From Massilia sp. METH4 (lineage in GTDB: Bacteria > Pseudomonadota > Gammaproteobacteria > Burkholderiales > Burkholderiaceae_D): a DNA stretch of 64,000 bases. Where the stretch lies: assembly GCF_037094685.1 (NCBI RefSeq), contig NZ_CP146614.1:6448001-6512000 (forward strand). Reading direction: 5' to 3'. A program made the position numbers and the translations under genes. Positions 50,265 to 58,462 of the stretch are shown one piece after another (the stretch's first letter is position 1; each line of letters opens with the position of its first letter). The notes under the pieces are model-generated. The model had not been told where the DNA came from and did not search any database. It saw only the letters and a list, made by a program, of their open reading frames with translations.

Positions 50265-53200
50265 TCAGAACTTGTAGCTCGCCCCCAGCACGAACGTCCT
50301 TCCCGACTTCACGTACAGCAGCGTATCCTGCCGCTGCGTGTCGTTGTAGTACCGCGTCGGTTCGTTCGACAGATTCTGCGCCTCGAACGAAATGCGCAGG
50401 TTGGGCGTAACCTGGTACGACGTGCTCATGTCGTACGTGGTCGAGCCGTCCGCCACCAGGTAGTCGTGGCCGTCCACGTTGCCGCGGATGCCCCGGTAGT
50501 ACGTGGAGCGGTAGGCGCGCGACACGCGGGCGCTGAACTTCTCGTCGTCATAGTACAGCGTGAGGTTGTTCGCGCGCGGCGACAGGCCGGTGAAGTTCGT
50601 GATCATGAACAGTTCCTCGTTCGCCGTCGTGCGCGGGTTGTCGAGGCGCGTCAGGTACTTGATCTTCGAGTGCACGCGCGTCACGTTGGCCATCATGCCG
50701 AAGTTCGACCAGGGGCCCGGCAGGAAAGAGAACGGTGTCTGCCACGAGAATTCCATGCCCTTCAGCGGCCCGCCACTGGTGTTGACCTGGCGGCTCACCG
50801 TCACGAGCGTATCCGGCTGCGTCGGGCAGGCCGGGGTGCCGCCGCTGATCGAGCAGCCGGCCGGCGTCAGCAGCAGTTCGAGCGGAATGCCCAGCGACGA
50901 ATAGGTCGCCTGCTCCGAGGCGCCCTGGATGAACGACTTCATGTTCTTGCGGAACAGGCCCAGTCCCACCATCGCGTTCTTCGCGTAGTACCACTCGCCC
51001 TGCAGGTCGAACGTGTCGGCACGGATCGGATCCAGGTTCGGGTTGCCGATCGAGACCGACTGCGCCGTGGTGTTGACGGACACCGAAGGCGTCAGGCCCA
51101 CGTAATCGGGACGCGACATCACCTTGCCGGCCGAGAAGCGCAGGAAGATGTCCTTCGGCAGGATCGCCGTCAGGTTCAGCGCCGGCAGCCAGTCGCGGTA
51201 CTTCTTGTAGCCGTAGTTCGGCTGCAGCTGGTTGTTGACGTTGATGAGCGCCATCGAGTTCAGCTTCGTCTCCGCGCCGCGCACGCCCACGTTGCCGCGC
51301 AGGGTGACGGGGCCCACGTCGTACTTGAAGTCCACGCTGGCGAAGACGGCGTTGATCTTCTCCTCGACCCAGCGGTTCGATTGCGTGAGGTAGTTGTATT
51401 CGGAGCCGGGCACCGCCGCGCAATGGCACTCGATATCCCAGACGGCGCGCAACTTGTCCAGGTCCACTGTCGCCCACGATGCCGGCACGCCGGTGCCGCC
51501 CAGGTTCTTGCCGAAGCCGGTGATCTGCTGCGTGTAGTCGCCCACCGTGGTACCGGCCGGCAGCGCCAGGCCATTGCCGCCCGATCCCAGCTCCAGGTTG
51601 CCCCAGCGGTTCTTGCGGGCCGAGACGCCGGTCTTGAACGTGATGTTGTCGTTGACTTCCCATTCGACGTCGGCCTGCGTGGTCTGCAGCCGGTTTGTCG
51701 TGTTCAGGTAGCGGCCCACGAACTGGCCGTGCAGCGTGCCGTTCGCCTCCTGCGGGCCGAAGGTGAAGTTGTCCGGATTGGCGACGTCGATGCCGAAGTT
51801 CAGGATCGGCACATTGGGGTTCTGGCGGAAGTCGAAAGAGAAGCCATCCACGTTCGGCGCGTCGAACTGCACGGTGGCGCGCATCGGTTCGTCCAGCTCG
51901 GAATCGGATACGCCGTGCATGAAGTTGGCCCGCAGCGTGTCGGTGAAGCGATGGCCGACCGTGAGCACGTGCTGCTTGAAGATGGTCTGGTACACGTCGA
52001 CCAGGCCTTCGGTGCGAATGTCGACATCGTTGAACTTGCCGTAGAGCCAGCGGCCGTCGCCGTTGAATTCCGCTTCCACGATCGAGGTTTGCGGCTTGCC
52101 GTTCGCCTGCGCCATCGTGCGGCCGAACGAGATCGCCGAGATGTAGTTGTCGTAGCGGATGTTGTCGAACTTGCCGTACATGAGGTCCAGGTTCACGTCC
52201 GTGTCCGCGCTCGGCTTCCATTGCAGCGCGCCCGTCAGGCCGAGGCGCTCGTAGTCCGTCATCGAGCGGCGGAAGCGGGGAATGCGCGGATGGAAGGCGC
52301 CGTTGCCGGCGGCGGGATTGGCGACCAGCCCGCCGTAGTCGTCGCGGCGGCCGAACACCTCGTTGTAGGCGGTGGCGTCGGTGAGGCGGTCGGCACCGGG
52401 GCCGCACGAAGTGGCTGTCACGCCCTTGGCTGGATCGTTCGGCGGGGTCTGCGGCGTGACGCCCACAGGCGAGCAGAAACCGCCATCGGTATTGGCGGCC
52501 ACGATGCTGACGGCCTCGTAGCCCTCCTCCTGCGCGCGGCGCTTCGACCAGGCGCCGGAGACCAGCGCGCCGAAGCGGCCGTATGGCGTTTCCCACCGGT
52601 CGGAGATCAGCCCCGTCACGCGCGGCTGTGTCTTCTTGCCCATCTCCCGGTAGGATTCCTGCAGGCCGAAGCTGATCGTGCGGCCCTTGAAGTCGAACGG
52701 GCGGCCGGTACGCAGGTCGACGGTGGCACCCAGCGAGCCCTCTTCCACCGCCGCCTCCGCCGTCTTGCGCACCGACAGGCTGTTGAAGAGTTCGGACGCG
52801 AACACGGAAAAGTCGAAGCCGCGGCCGCGGTTCGTGCTGCCGTTGATGTCCGACGCGCCGGTGGCCGCCACGCCCTCGATGCCGTTGATGCGTACGCGCG
52901 TGAAACCGGAGTTCAGGCCGCGCACGGTGATCTGCCGGCCCTCGCCGCCATCGCCCCGCTCCAGCGCCACGCCGGGCACGCGCTGCAGCGACTCGGCCAG
53001 GTTCGCGTCCGGGAACTTCGAGATGTCTTCCGCCTTGATCACGTCGATGATGCCGTCGGCATTCTTCTTCGTGTTCAGCGCGCTGTTCAGGCTCGCGCGA
53101 AAGCCGGTGACGACGACCGTGTTGGCTTCCGCGCCGCTCCCCTGGCTGGCTGGCTGGCCAGAGGAACCCGAGCTTCCCTGGGCGCCCGACTGGCCGCTTG

Positions 53201-53372
53201 CCTGTGCGGCATCCTGGGCTGTCGGCGCGGCGGCTTCCGCTGCCGCCTGCGCCACCTGCTGTCCATCGAGCTGGTCCGCCTCACCCGTCGCCTGCTGGGC
53301 ATTGGCGTGGGCGGCCATCGCACACACAGCCAGTGCTGCCAGCGCGATCAACCTCGGTTGCGGTCTATGCAT
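50265..53372 (-). CDS. TonB-dependent receptor, tandem paralogue A
   Basis: A 1035-aa outer-membrane receptor. The signal peptide MHRPQPRLIALAALAVCAMAAHANAQ is followed by a ~65-residue Gln/Ala/Ser/Gly-rich linker, then VVVTGFRASLNSALNTKKN and AEDISKFPDANLAESLQRVPG. The barrel ends LGASYKF with terminal Phe. It is closely similar along its length to the receptor encoded immediately upstream (53443-56433), e.g. VNLDLMYGKFDN, RYDNYISAISFGRT and IECHC segments. It lies 70 bases after it on the same strand, probably in the same transcript. The substrate is unknown. Confidence 0.92.
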   Translation of the reverse strand: MHRPQPRLIALAALAVCAMAAHANAQQATGEADQLDGQQVAQAAAEAAAPTAQDAAQASGQSGAQGSSGSSGQPASQGSGAEANTVVVTGFRASLNSALNTKKNADGIIDVIKAEDISKFPDANLAESLQRVPGVALERGDGGEGRQITVRGLNSGFTRVRINGIEGVAATGASDINGSTNRGRGFDFSVFASELFNSLSVRKTAEAAVEEGSLGATVDLRTGRPFDFKGRTISFGLQESYREMGKKTQPRVTGLISDRWETPYGRFGALVSGAWSKRRAQEEGYEAVSIVAANTDGGFCSPVGVTPQTPPNDPAKGVTATSCGPGADRLTDATAYNEVFGRRDDYGGLVANPAAGNGAFHPRIPRFRRSMTDYERLGLTGALQWKPSADTDVNLDLMYGKFDNIRYDNYISAISFGRTMAQANGKPQTSIVEAEFNGDGRWLYGKFNDVDIRTEGLVDVYQTIFKQHVLTVGHRFTDTLRANFMHGVSDSELDEPMRATVQFDAPNVDGFSFDFRQNPNVPILNFGIDVANPDNFTFGPQEANGTLHGQFVGRYLNTTNRLQTTQADVEWEVNDNITFKTGVSARKNRWGNLELGSGGNGLALPAGTTVGDYTQQITGFGKNLGGTGVPASWATVDLDKLRAVWDIECHCAAVPGSEYNYLTQSNRWVEEKINAVFASVDFKYDVGPVTLRGNVGVRGAETKLNSMALINVNNQLQPNYGYKKYRDWLPALNLTAILPKDIFLRFSAGKVMSRPDYVGLTPSVSVNTTAQSVSIGNPNLDPIRADTFDLQGEWYYAKNAMVGLGLFRKNMKSFIQGASEQATYSSLGIPLELLLTPAGCSISGGTPACPTQPDTLVTVSRQVNTSGGPLKGMEFSWQTPFSFLPGPWSNFGMMANVTRVHSKIKYLTRLDNPRTTANEELFMITNFTGLSPRANNLTLYYDDEKFSARVSRAYRSTYYRGIRGNVDGHDYLVADGSTTYDMSTSYQVTPNLRISFEAQNLSNEPTRYYNDTQRQDTLLYVKSGRTFVLGASYKF

Positions 53373-53442
53373 GTCTCATCCTCTCTGCGTTGTTATAGGA
53401 GTGCCCCGTGCCCGCCGTAGCGGGCACGCTTGAACGGCGGGG

Positions 53443-56433
53443 TCAGAACTTGTAGGACAGGCCGAGCACGGCCGAGCGGCCCGAATGCACGTACAGCAGC
53501 GTGTCGTTGCGCTGCGTGTCGCGGCCATAGCGCAGCGGCTCGTCGGTGAGGTTCTGCCCTTCCAGCGAAATGCGCAGGTTCGGCGTCAACTGGTAAGAGA
53601 TGCTGGCGTCGATATTGGTGGAACCGTCGACGACAGTGAAGTCGTGGCCCTGCACGTCGCCCAGCACCGCCAGCAGGTACGAGGACCGGTGCGCCTTCGA
53701 CACCCGCGCCGAGAATTTCGCATCCTCGTAGTACAGCGTGAGGTTGTGCGCGCGCGGCGACAGGCCGGTAAAGTTGGCCTGCACCTGCAACTGCTCGTTG
53801 GCGGTGGTGTTCGGATTGTCCACCCGGGTGATGTAGGTGATCTTCGACTTCACGTACGTGTAGTTCGCCAGCAGCCCGAAGTTCTTCCACACGCCCGGCA
53901 GGAAGTTGAACGGTGCCTGCAGATTGAATTCCGCGCCGTTCAACGGGCCGCCCGGCGTGTTCACCTTGCGGCTCACCACCACCGAATCGGTCGGCGACGT
54001 GGGACAGCCCGGCGTGCCGCCCGTGATCGAGCAGCCGTTGAACACCAGCAGCTCGTTCGGCAGGCCCAGCGTGTTGTACACGGCGCGTTCGGAAACGGTC
54101 TGGATGAAGCTGTCGATCTCCTTGCGGAACACGCCCAGCGACACCATCGCGTTCTTGTCGTAGTACCACTCGGCCTGCAAGTCGTAGGTCTTGGCGCGGA
54201 TCGGGTCGAGGTTGCCGTTGCCGATGCCGACGGTGCCGGACTGGCCGGACACGGTGGCCGACGGCGCCAGGTCCACGTACTCGGGCCGCGACAGCACCTT
54301 GCCGGCCGAGAAGCGCAGATAGACATCCTTCGGCAGCTGCGCCGTCAGGTTGAACGCCGGCAGCCAGTCGCGGTACTTCTTCGTGACGACGTTCGGCCGC
54401 AGCTGGCCGGCCACGTTGATCAGTGCCATCGAGGTTGCCCTGGTTTCCGCGCCGCGCACGCCGACATTGCCGCGCCAGCCGATGCCGCCCCAGTCGTAGT
54501 TGAAGTCGACCATGCCGTACAGCGCATCGATCTTTTCCTCGACCGCACGGTTCGCCTGCGTGAGATAGGCGTACTGCGAACCGGGCACCGCGTCGCAATG
54601 GCATTCGATGTCGTAGATGGCGCGCAGCTTGTCCAGGTCCACCGCGGCCCAGGACGACGGCACGGCCGCGCCCAGGCCCTTGCCGAAGCCGGACACCTGC
54701 TGGGAGATGTCGGCCACGGTGACCCCGGCGGGCAATGCCAGGCCGTTGCCGCCCGAGCCGATCTCCACGTTGCTCCACGTGTTCTTGCGGTTCGAATAGC
54801 CGGCCCGCAGCGTGAGGCGGTCGTTCACGTCGAAGGAACCGTTCAGTTCCGTCGTCTTCAGCTTGTTGCGGGTGTTCAGGTAGCGCCCGACGAACTGGCC
54901 GTGCAGCGTGCCGTCCGTGTCCTGCGGGCCGAAGGTGAAGCTGTTCGGGTTGGCCACGTCGATGCCGAAGTTCAGCGCCGGTACGTTGCGGTTGTTGCGG
55001 AAGTCGAACGAGAAGCCATCCACGTTTGGCGAGTCGAACTGCACCGTCGCGCGCATCGGCTCGTCCAGTTCCGAGTTCGACGTGCCGTGCAGGAAATTGA
55101 CCTTGAAGCGGTCGGAAAAGCGGTGGCCGCCGGAGAACACGTACTGCTTGAACGTGGTGGTGTACACGTCCAGCAAACCTTCGGTGCGGATGTCCACGCC
55201 GTTGAACTTGCCGTAGTCCCAGCTGCCGTTTCCATCGAAGTGCGCGTCGGCGATCGAGGTCTGCGGCTTGCCGTTCGCCGTCTGGAGGGTGCGGCCGAAG
55301 GAGATCGCCGAGATGTAGTTGTCGTAGCGGCGGTTGTCGAACTTGCCGTACATGAGGTCGAGGTTCACGTCGGTGTCGGCCGAGGGCTTCCATTGCAACG
55401 CGCCCGTGATGCCGGTGCGCTCGTAGTCGGTCATCGAGCGGCGGTAGCGCGGGATGCGCGGGTGGAAGGCGCCGGAACCGGCCGCCGGGGATGCGATGGT
55501 GCCGCCGTAGTTGTCGGTACGGCCCATCACGTCGTTCCACGCCGCCAGGTTCGACGTGCGCGGTTCGCCGAAGCCGCAGTTGGCGGCATCGATGCCCTTG
55601 ACGGCATTGTTCGCCGGGTTCTGCGGCGCGAAGCCGGCCGGCGAGCAGAAGCCGCCGTCGGCGTTCGCGGCCAGCAGGTCGACGGCCTCATAGCCTTCTT
55701 CCAGCGCGCGGCGCTTCGACCAGGCAGCCGACACCAGGGCGCCCACCTTGCCGTAGCGGGTGTCCCAGCGGTCCGAGATCAGGGCTGTCACGCGCGGCTG
55801 CGTCTTTTCGGACAGGTCGTTGTAGTACTCCTGCACGCCCAGGCTGATCGTGCGGCCCTTGAAGTCGAACGGTCGGCCGGTGCGCAGGTCGACGGTGGCG
55901 CCCAGCGAGCCTTCTTCCACCGCCGCTTCCGACGTCTTGCGCACCTCCAGGCTGTTGAACAGCTCCGAGGCGAACACGGAAAAGTCGAAGCCGCGGCCGC
56001 GGTTCGTGCTGCCGTTGATGTCCGACGCGCCGGTGGCCGCCACGCCCTCGATGCCGTTGATGCGCACGCGCGTAAAGCCCGCGTTCAGGCCGCGCACCGT
56101 GATCTGCTTGCCCTCGCCGCCGTCGCCGCGCGCCAGCGCCACGCCGGGCACGCGCTGCAGGGATTCGGCCAGGTTCGCATCCGGGAACTTGGCGATATCC
56201 TCGGCCTTGATCACGTCCACGATGCCGTCGGAGTTCTTCTTCGTGTTCAGGGCGCTGTTCAAGCTGGCCCGGAAGCCCGTCACCACGACCACGTTCGCGT
56301 CCGGTGCGGCCTGCGCCGTTTCCGGTGCCTGCGTTTGAGCCTGTGCCTGTGCCTGCGCCGACAGCGTGGCGATCGCCACGGCCAGCGCCGTCAACCTTCC
56401 CGCATGGCCCCGATGCTTACCCATGTGCTGCAT
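53443..56433 (-). CDS. TonB-dependent receptor, tandem paralogue B
   Basis: A 996-aa receptor with GAGGAGG 5 bases before the ATG and signal peptide MQHMGKHRGHAGRLTALAVA ending QAQAQA. It has VVVVTGFRASLNSALNTKKN, AEDIAKFPDANLAESLQRVPG and the C-terminus LGLSYKF. It differs from paralogue A mainly by lacking the long Ser/Gly linker. It is divergent from an SGNH hydrolase across 226 bases, where a TGGTCACG half-site (56452-56459) resembles half of the LacI operator at 18.4 kb; this may be coincidence. The pair probably serves a galactose- or arabinose-containing polymer with the GH35 fusion nearby (inference). Confidence 0.92.
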   Translation of the reverse strand: MQHMGKHRGHAGRLTALAVAIATLSAQAQAQAQTQAPETAQAAPDANVVVVTGFRASLNSALNTKKNSDGIVDVIKAEDIAKFPDANLAESLQRVPGVALARGDGGEGKQITVRGLNAGFTRVRINGIEGVAATGASDINGSTNRGRGFDFSVFASELFNSLEVRKTSEAAVEEGSLGATVDLRTGRPFDFKGRTISLGVQEYYNDLSEKTQPRVTALISDRWDTRYGKVGALVSAAWSKRRALEEGYEAVDLLAANADGGFCSPAGFAPQNPANNAVKGIDAANCGFGEPRTSNLAAWNDVMGRTDNYGGTIASPAAGSGAFHPRIPRYRRSMTDYERTGITGALQWKPSADTDVNLDLMYGKFDNRRYDNYISAISFGRTLQTANGKPQTSIADAHFDGNGSWDYGKFNGVDIRTEGLLDVYTTTFKQYVFSGGHRFSDRFKVNFLHGTSNSELDEPMRATVQFDSPNVDGFSFDFRNNRNVPALNFGIDVANPNSFTFGPQDTDGTLHGQFVGRYLNTRNKLKTTELNGSFDVNDRLTLRAGYSNRKNTWSNVEIGSGGNGLALPAGVTVADISQQVSGFGKGLGAAVPSSWAAVDLDKLRAIYDIECHCDAVPGSQYAYLTQANRAVEEKIDALYGMVDFNYDWGGIGWRGNVGVRGAETRATSMALINVAGQLRPNVVTKKYRDWLPAFNLTAQLPKDVYLRFSAGKVLSRPEYVDLAPSATVSGQSGTVGIGNGNLDPIRAKTYDLQAEWYYDKNAMVSLGVFRKEIDSFIQTVSERAVYNTLGLPNELLVFNGCSITGGTPGCPTSPTDSVVVSRKVNTPGGPLNGAEFNLQAPFNFLPGVWKNFGLLANYTYVKSKITYITRVDNPNTTANEQLQVQANFTGLSPRAHNLTLYYEDAKFSARVSKAHRSSYLLAVLGDVQGHDFTVVDGSTNIDASISYQLTPNLRISLEGQNLTDEPLRYGRDTQRNDTLLYVHSGRSAVLGLSYKF

Positions 56434-56659
56434 GCTGCCTCCTCGTTCTTGTAATGGTCACGCTCCGTTTGCCGGAGTCGTTTCGATCTTAGGACGATTG
56501 TTTTTGCTAAAGGAGGGACACGCGGCAATCACTCACGCAGTTGAGCCGTTCCGGCGCATTCGGACGGAAAAGTTCACGATGCTGTGTGCTTTGAACAACG
56601 CGGTGAGCTACAGTGTCGCCTGTCCCCGGCAGGCGGGAGACCACGAGGAGGAGAACATC

Positions 56660-57928
56660 TTGAAGACATCGTTCGCGCGGCGCCGCTTCCTGGGCGGCGC
56701 CTTCGCCGCCACGCTGGCGCTGGCCGCGCTGGCCGGCGCGCCGCTGGCCCATGGGGCATCCGAAGCGGGCCGCGGCTGGGCCGGCACCTGGGGCGCCGCA
56801 CCGGCCGACGCGGCTCCGAAGACGCTGCAGACGTTCAAGGACCAGACGCTCAGGCTGGTCGTGCACACGAGTATCGGCGGCACGAAGGTGCGCATCCGCC
56901 TGTCGAACGAGCTTGGCAAGGCGCCTCTGCGCATCGGCGCGGCGCACGTGGCCTTGCGCAGGGCCGGGGCGGACATCGATCCGGCATCGAGCCACGCGCT
57001 GACCTTCGGCGGGCGGCCCTTCGCCGTCATCCCGCCGGGCGCGCCGGTGCTGTCCGATCCGGTGGAATTCGCGGTGCCGGCCCAGGCCGACCTGGCCGTG
57101 AGCCTGCACCTGCCGGGCGAAGCGCAGGCCACGACCGCGCACGGCAATGCCTTCCAGACCAGCTACGTGTCGAGCCCGGGCAATTTCGCCGCCGCGGCCA
57201 CTTTCCCCGTGCAGCGCACGATCGGCTCGTGGCCGTTCCTGGCCGAGGTGGACGTGCTGGCGCCCGGCGCGGGCACGATCGTCGCGCTGGGGGATTCGAT
57301 CACGGATGGCTCCAACACCACGACCGACGCGAACCGCCGCTGGCCCGACGTGCTGGCGCTGCGCCTGCAAGGGGCGCGGCCGGGCCTGCGACTCGGCGTC
57401 GTCAATCGCGGCATCGGCGGCAACCGGCTGCTGCGCGATCCCGGCGAGTGGCCGCCGTTCGGCCGCGCCGTGCTGGCGCGCTTTGACCGCGACGTGCTGG
57501 CCACCGCCGGCGTGCGCCACGTGGTGCTCCTCATCGGTATCAACGACATCGGCCATCCCGGCACCGGTTCGATGCCGGCCGCCGAAGGCCCTTCGGCCGA
57601 AGACCTGATCGCCGGCTACCGCCAGGTGATCGCGCGCGCCCGCGCGCACGGCATCTCCATCCACGGCGCCACGCTCACGCCGTTCGAAGGCACGGTGTTC
57701 CCCGGCTATTACACGGCGCCGAAGGAAGCGGTGCGGCAAGCCGTCAACAAGTGGATACGCGAAAGCCGCGAATTCGATTCCGTGATCGACTTCGACCGCG
57801 CCCTGCGCGACCCCGCGCAACCGTCGAAACTGTTGGCGAAGTACGACAGTGGCGACCACCTGCACCCGAACGACGCCGGCATGGCCGCGATGGCCGAAGC
57901 GGTACCGCTGGAGATCTTTGCGCGGTGA
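56660..57928 (+). CDS. SGNH/GDSL-family hydrolase, Tat-exported
   Basis: A 422-aa predicted carbohydrate esterase or lipase. The best start is TTG at 56660 after GGAGGAG (spacing 6), giving MKTSFARRRFLGGAFAATLALA, a Tat-like signal; ATGs further upstream yield implausible sequence. A ~160-residue N-terminal beta-domain (GWAGTWGAAPADAAPKTLQTFKDQ) precedes the catalytic domain: ALGDSITDGSN (Ser213), NRGIGGNRLL, IGINDIGHPG and DHLHPNDAG (Asp399, His402). This layout matches secreted SGNH proteins of plant-polymer degraders, perhaps acetylesterases. Unlike the SGNH domain fused to GH74, it stands alone. Confidence 0.87.
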   Translation: MKTSFARRRFLGGAFAATLALAALAGAPLAHGASEAGRGWAGTWGAAPADAAPKTLQTFKDQTLRLVVHTSIGGTKVRIRLSNELGKAPLRIGAAHVALRRAGADIDPASSHALTFGGRPFAVIPPGAPVLSDPVEFAVPAQADLAVSLHLPGEAQATTAHGNAFQTSYVSSPGNFAAAATFPVQRTIGSWPFLAEVDVLAPGAGTIVALGDSITDGSNTTTDANRRWPDVLALRLQGARPGLRLGVVNRGIGGNRLLRDPGEWPPFGRAVLARFDRDVLATAGVRHVVLLIGINDIGHPGTGSMPAAEGPSAEDLIAGYRQVIARARAHGISIHGATLTPFEGTVFPGYYTAPKEAVRQAVNKWIRESREFDSVIDFDRALRDPAQPSKLLAKYDSGDHLHPNDAGMAAMAEAVPLEIFAR

Positions 57929-57942
57929 GCATCGCTGAGTCC

Positions 57943-57972
57943 GTGTCACTGGGGTCTGACCCCACGAGACAC
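57943..57972. repeat. Nested palindrome with GGGGTCTGACCCC core
   Basis: GTGTC and GACAC (57943-57947, 57968-57972) flank the core palindrome GGGGTCTGACCCC (57951-57963). Between the convergent ends of the SGNH hydrolase and a 64-aa gene; a candidate bidirectional terminator that combines features of both palindrome families. Confidence 0.6.
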
Positions 57973-57989
57973 GTGCTCAGCTGTAGAGA

Positions 57990-58184
57990 TCAGCTGAACG
58001 GCCGCAGGGCCGTCATCGGCGTGGCATTTTCGGCGCTGCCGGGCGGGTCGGTTTCGTCGAGCGTGCCTTCGATGCCTTCCCACACCTGCACGAGCGCGGC
58101 CCAGCAGGCCAGCGCCGGGTCGGTACGCGTGACCAGCTGGGCCACCGCGGCGTCATTGTTCAGCTTTACGTAACCTGCTTCCAT
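57990..58184 (-). CDS. Small hypothetical protein, 64 aa
   Basis: Not a family I recognise. The ATG (58184) is preceded by GGGAGGA at good spacing, which supports translation. The sequence MEAGYVKLNNDAAVAQLVTR continues into an Ala/Trp-containing amphipathic stretch (PALACWAALVQVWEGIEG) and an acidic, Pro-rich tail. No signal peptide or Cys pair. It lies downstream of the GH35 fusion on the same strand, but the double-hairpin repeat between them suggests separate transcripts. Confidence 0.5.
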   Translation of the reverse strand: MEAGYVKLNNDAAVAQLVTRTDPALACWAALVQVWEGIEGTLDETDPPGSAENATPMTALRPFS

Positions 58185-58293
58185 GAGTCCTCCCGTCGTT
58201 CAGCGACAGGGTGGACCCATCGTGGTTCGCCGTCCGTTAGCTGGCGCACCCTTGGAAGGCATCCGGAAGGCGGTCGCGAGCTGGTGTCGGGTT

Positions 58294-58437
58294 GGTGTCG
58301 GACATATTTTCCGGTGCCGTTCCGGAAAATGTGTACGACACCGGTTTTCCTGTGCCTCAGTCAGCTCGTATGCATCATGGGAACACCGGTGTCGCACACC
58401 TTTTCCGGATGATGCCCCGGAAAAGATGTCCGACACC
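58294..58437. repeat. Double hairpin of the GGTGTCG repeat family
   Basis: Hairpin 1 arms 58294-58314 and 58322-58342; hairpin 2 arms 58388-58408 and 58417-58437. Each starts GGTGTCG and has TTTTCCGG in the inner stem, with a few mismatches. The linker begins CCGGTTTTCC, as at 9.76 kb. It lies between the end of the GH35 fusion and the start of the 64-aa gene (same strand). Confidence 0.8.
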
Positions 58438-58462
58438 AGTGGGTCAAGTGCCCGGCGGCTGA

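Noticed and set aside
56452..56459. TGGTCACG as a further operator of the LacI protein, before receptor paralogue B
   Set aside because: Only one half-site matches TGGTCACGTTACCA; the other half (CTCCGT) does not. Too weak to list as an operator.
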